NCBI GenBank assembly: GCA_017510785.1
Contig: JAFWMH010000049.1
Coordinates: 1 to 64,000, forward strand
Reading direction: 5' to 3'
DNA: 64,000 nucleotides
Source: Atopobiaceae bacterium
GTDB taxonomy: Bacteria > Actinomycetota > Coriobacteriia > Coriobacteriales > Atopobiaceae
The position numbers and the translations under genes were made by a program. A model generated the notes under the pieces. It ran no database searches. It saw only the letters and a program-made list of their open reading frames with translations, and had not been told where the DNA came from. Positions 61,701 through 64,000 of the stretch are shown piece after piece; position 1 is the stretch's first letter, and each line of letters opens with the position of its first letter.

Positions 61701-64000
61701 ACTGAGCTCAATCCCATCAAACGTCTTCTTAATCTTGAGTTTGCCGGTGTATACAGGCTTGTTCGTTACGACCCAATAGGTAATATTGTTGTCCGCATTC
61801 GTTCCGGTTTGATAATCCGGCCACTTCGTGCCCTTGCTGTGGTCGTTCGGATCTTCGTACTCCAGCGCGAAGTCCTTACGTTGCACGTTATTCTCATCAG
61901 TGTACTTCTCAGCCACCTTGTAAATGAGCGTTCCGTTCGTCGTTGTATATGTATTACCGGATATGGTAATTGACGAGTCAAGTCCGGTCCACGTGTACTC
62001 CCAGTTGTTGCCGTCATCGAGCGTAATCGTCTTGAGGAAGCCTTCGTCCTTGGTTTCCACATCTCCACTCTTGGTGTAGCGCGTGAGCTCCATCGCAACA
62101 CCCTCATGCCCAGCATTGCCACCGGTCCAGTGTTTATCGACCTTTACGCTCCATCGGTTCGTGTTGGTATTCGTTATCGTGACCTTCGAAATACCCTTGC
62201 TTTGGTTGTTATCGTGATGCTCGTACGCATACGTAGTGGTAATACCAGGCGCCGACGCCGCCGTCTCCTTGACGAAGTACTCCAGTTTGTACGTCAAACC
62301 CGAATTTGGATCCGTCTCGTACATTGGCAAGTTAATCCACTTGTGCTTGAAGCTCTTGGTGGCATCCGACTCGTCGTGCTTCAACTCAGCAACACCGATG
62401 GCATTGGGGAATGGCTCGTAGCTTTCAATAACACCCGTGCTTGTGCCCTTCGGTTCGGGCATCCGCAGATGAGAAGTACCGTCGGTTGCCACCTTGTACG
62501 CACCGCTCAAACCGTCAATGGCCTTGCGCGCCTTATAGAGCTGAGCAGTAGCGGTGTAATTGGAGAAGTCCGTGAAGCCTGCCCACACCTTCTCCACCTC
62601 TACGCTGGTCTCGTGGTTGGTAATAGTTACGGTGCCTCCGTTAGCGCCATCGTTGTTCACATCGCCACCGCCAGCGAGCACGTAATCATAGGTCGGGCTG
62701 GGCATGTACTCTGCCCCGTCCGTGAACACGGACTTCTCGCGAACGAAGTAGGCAAGCTCGTACGTCTTCCCGTCCACTGTTTCGTAGAGCGGCAACCGAG
62801 TCCACTCCTGCGCCCAATGCTCACTAGCCGACTCGTTGTACGCAACGTTCTTCGTGTCCACCAACTCGGGAGCGTCGAACTTTCCATTGCCCGTCACCTT
62901 GCGTGGGAACCTCATCAAAGAGTTGGCAGCTGCGCTTACGCCATACTCACCGTTCAGGTTCTTACGCGCCTTCCACAGCTCGAAGGTAACATGGTCGTTG
63001 GCCCGATGATACGCCTCGGCCAAATTGCCGCTTTGATCGGCCCAAACCTTAACTGCCTTCACGCTCGTCTCGTAGTTCTCGATGGCAACCGACTTCACGC
63101 CGGAGTCCTTGTCGCCGGACGTGTTGAACTCTTCCACGTACCGAGCACTTGCCGGATACGTCTGTCCGTTTTCAGTTGTTTCCGCCTCGCGCACGTAGTA
63201 CACAAGCTCGTACGTCACACCGAGGAAGTCTTCGTGTGTCGGCAAGTGATTCCACTCGGTGTGCCAGCCTCCCGCACCATTGTTAAACGTGGCGTCGTAC
63301 TTCAGCGTCGCGCGGTCCATACGAGCCGATGCCAAATAATCGCCCGTCGTAGACTCAACCGGGAACGCAAGCCCCGACGTCGCATCTTGCACAATGTTAA
63401 ACGTTCCCGCGGTACCCACCGGAGCTTTAACGGCCTTCCAAAGCTCAAGAGTAACGCCAGCCTCAGTGTGGCCACCACCGCTCCACGTCTTGGTAGCCTT
63501 CACGCTCGTCTCATGATTGGTTATGGCAACGGAACTCACACCAGAGTTCTCGCCGACTGACGGAACGACGTACGTCGCGTCGTACCATGCGCTAACGGCA
63601 CTTTCGGAGTTAGCCGACTCACGTACGTAGTAGCTCGCCTCGTAAGCTTCCCCATCCTTAACGACTACTGAAGGTAAGTGCTCCCACTCGTAGTTCCAAT
63701 TGAACTCAGTGACGTCGTAACGAATCACTTGGCTATCCACGCGCTCGAAGCTCGCAAAAGCCCCTGCTCCGGTATTCGCGGGGAATGCAAGGTTCGTAAC
63801 TCCATCGTCGGCAATACCCACAACACCCGCGTTCGTGCCACGCATCTTGAGTGCTCGCCACAGTTCAAGTGTGACCGTTTGGCCGCGATGAGCGAGGCTC
63901 ACGTCAAGTTCTTGCTGATCGTCGTACCACGTTTTAGCTACCTTCACGCCAGTCTCACGGTTAGTGATAATTACGTTCTTAACGCCAGACGCGGGGTCAC
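58776..64000 (-). CDS. Large LPXTG-anchored surface protein of Cna-B repeats, 5' end outside window
   Basis: About 1740 residues are visible; the frame is open to the window edge (...SGVKNVIITNRETGVKVAKTW), so the start lies beyond 64000. At least nine Cna-B/SpaA-type modules follow each other. The first four share an ~145-residue period with joints ITNHETSVKATKTW, NYETSVKAVKVW, NHETSVEVEKVW and WSVKVDKHW; later modules start LKIKKTFDG, LRVTKDVTLNG, ITVNKTMLRNG, IKVTKRILGD and a SpaA-like VDIRVLKVDK. The C-terminus has LPSTG, a hydrophobic segment and RRRFE, the sortase signal. It is probably an adhesin or pilus-like stalk with isopeptide-stiffened domains. Confidence 0.95.
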   Translation of the reverse strand, partial: DPASGVKNVIITNRETGVKVAKTWYDDQQELDVSLAHRGQTVTLELWRALKMRGTNAGVVGIADDGVTNLAFPANTGAGAFASFERVDSQVIRYDVTEFNWNYEWEHLPSVVVKDGEAYEASYYVRESANSESAVSAWYDATYVVPSVGENSGVSSVAITNHETSVKATKTWSGGGHTEAGVTLELWKAVKAPVGTAGTFNIVQDATSGLAFPVESTTGDYLASARMDRATLKYDATFNNGAGGWHTEWNHLPTHEDFLGVTYELVYYVREAETTENGQTYPASARYVEEFNTSGDKDSGVKSVAIENYETSVKAVKVWADQSGNLAEAYHRANDHVTFELWKARKNLNGEYGVSAAANSLMRFPRKVTGNGKFDAPELVDTKNVAYNESASEHWAQEWTRLPLYETVDGKTYELAYFVREKSVFTDGAEYMPSPTYDYVLAGGGDVNNDGANGGTVTITNHETSVEVEKVWAGFTDFSNYTATAQLYKARKAIDGLSGAYKVATDGTSHLRMPEPKGTSTGVIESYEPFPNAIGVAELKHDESDATKSFKHKWINLPMYETDPNSGLTYKLEYFVKETAASAPGITTTYAYEHHDNNQSKGISKVTITNTNTNRWSVKVDKHWTGGNAGHEGVAMELTRYTKSGDVETKDEGFLKTITLDDGNNWEYTWTGLDSSITISGNTYTTTNGTLIYKVAEKYTDENNVQRKDFALEYEDPNDHSKGTKWPDYQTGTNADNNITYWVVTNKPVYTGKLKIKKTFDGIELSTFAGVSAANISQEHRALLEAAEKKLQYDITTVDSQLVSVTKAYNKGTDENPVWTKNIEDELVRTTWHLVHDKNNGNALVWVKEPVQNYDNNGNRMMEQNAITIDGQSVIVAKDESYDDYAAHYATWETAFKNNYDYVTYADFTNGEFQIVDSPTHTGTLSADLVMDRVYDVTELNANALIANHTLVADKSATSASGHAPKEAEDTIGLTNTYAPVKGTLRVTKDVTLNGEKYDDVAAGKTFTIGIERWDAQDNKWQIVFHDVTTTQTMRLENGLTTDITTIESKPWTQTVTMGKGSTATVVFDELPLGTYRAYEIGDDEWGVGTPIVSQEENADNGLPIAGYKWQVTETGSYYTYEKKQNSDEYELKMVDGSGTHEKDAEKGGWANAADGSAKVTIASNDEVSYSANGQSGDSGVVLSAGTENEKSPRNAEITITNRKSETGSITVNKTMLRNGIADATRAGNEIKFGLYKGTPPTTENAVKDPKGDTKNYVATVTLGKDANGNTTYEEGGQTKTYDGSWGAATFSDLQYKDDQGEPITYYVYELDGNGDPITTLKKELTFRVNNASVEDEYTIVQDNKGKTLEHDANPSDGTDTANQTASFTNNRYEKGRIKVTKRILGDNNTVDTTATGTFKVGLFTLATDDKGTTDTADDTQYYKLVPGRTLDVEVTQGGTADVVFENLNFDIDRGTTYYVFEVNEQNEPVAQDGYAGAYQVGYPEGTAIQDAPIVTKTGQKFELMASQYKYDGETPTGSQTANPVGAIVNNTPSSVDIRVLKVDKRTYNYNVSDPVADATKLAGAKFTLTQIDENVVLPASGAVTQKQGTTTRESDATAVNNDATDGLVTFGDVTVGYYEAKETAFPTGYVLVGDSTFYFKVAGGKVVFLQKEENKKPSDWTAMTAESIATYNSTTHGNSNIMRYEAATTGQNAVPATVTVGNVAGAELPSTGGEGTSVSMILGAIMLVSSLALLRRRFE

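Overview
The window looks like chromosomal DNA of a Coriobacteriia actinobacterium, most likely the Atopobiaceae (Olsenella/Lancefieldella-like). This rests on moderately GC-rich coding DNA, strong AGGAGG-type ribosome sites, a fused folP-folK gene, a class III fructose bisphosphatase, a Gram-positive dlt operon, an LPXTG/Cna-B surface protein, and several proteins that resemble Coriobacteria-restricted families. The assignment is inference from gene content; there is no rRNA in the window.

Layout. 1-4.4 kb is accessory and GC-rich: a partial GH1 beta-glucosidase, an orphan 435-residue protein, a 59-residue protein and two doubtful ORFs. 4.4-13.9 kb holds signalling and metabolism: a response regulator with inverted domain order plus a LytS-like kinase, class III FBPase, an HD-GYP phosphodiesterase, a PatB-like lyase, a GGDEF cyclase and an ORF with 14-residue repeats. 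13.9-22.4 kb is housekeeping: serS, a Cys-dependent amidohydrolase, a deformylase homologue lacking the catalytic Glu, metF with a MetH-activation-like partner, trxA and a PAP2 phosphatase, plus a 131-bp MITE-like element. 22.5-26.3 kb is a lactose/cellobiose-type PTS (IIB, IIC, IIA) followed by manA. 26.5-33.9 kb carries coaX, folPK, a sirtuin, a PHP phosphoesterase, a zinc-ribbon/GNAT fusion, xth and an aminotransferase.

34.4-42.0 kb is a long minus-strand cluster: small lipoprotein, dltA, dltB, dltC, dltD, small membrane protein, then two paralogous membrane-anchored transglutaminase-like proteins of which one has lost catalytic Cys and His. ftsH and hpt follow, separated by a GC-rich gene fragment and a 40-bp palindrome. 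45.3-51.2 kb has tRNA-Ser(UGA), LemA, PRC-barrel, YtxH, a free-standing cyanophycin-synthetase-N-like domain, a CNNM/HlyC protein, a heavy-metal-binding domain and a large lineage-specific protein. 51.5-58.6 kb is accessory: MupG between two Rpn-type nuclease/transposase genes (one truncated), a two-acyltransferase fusion, and an NgoMIV-like restriction-modification pair. The window ends inside a very large LPXTG protein built of Cna-B repeats.

A recurring feature is local direct duplication (25-36 bp, 35-70 bp apart) in short intergenic spacers, often copying the end or the leader of the adjacent gene. The most unusual items are the dlt-linked transglutaminase pair with its pseudoenzyme, the double AT3 fusion, the Glu-less deformylase, the PTS IIC with a ~150-residue alanine-rich insertion, and the small lipoprotein in the dltX position.
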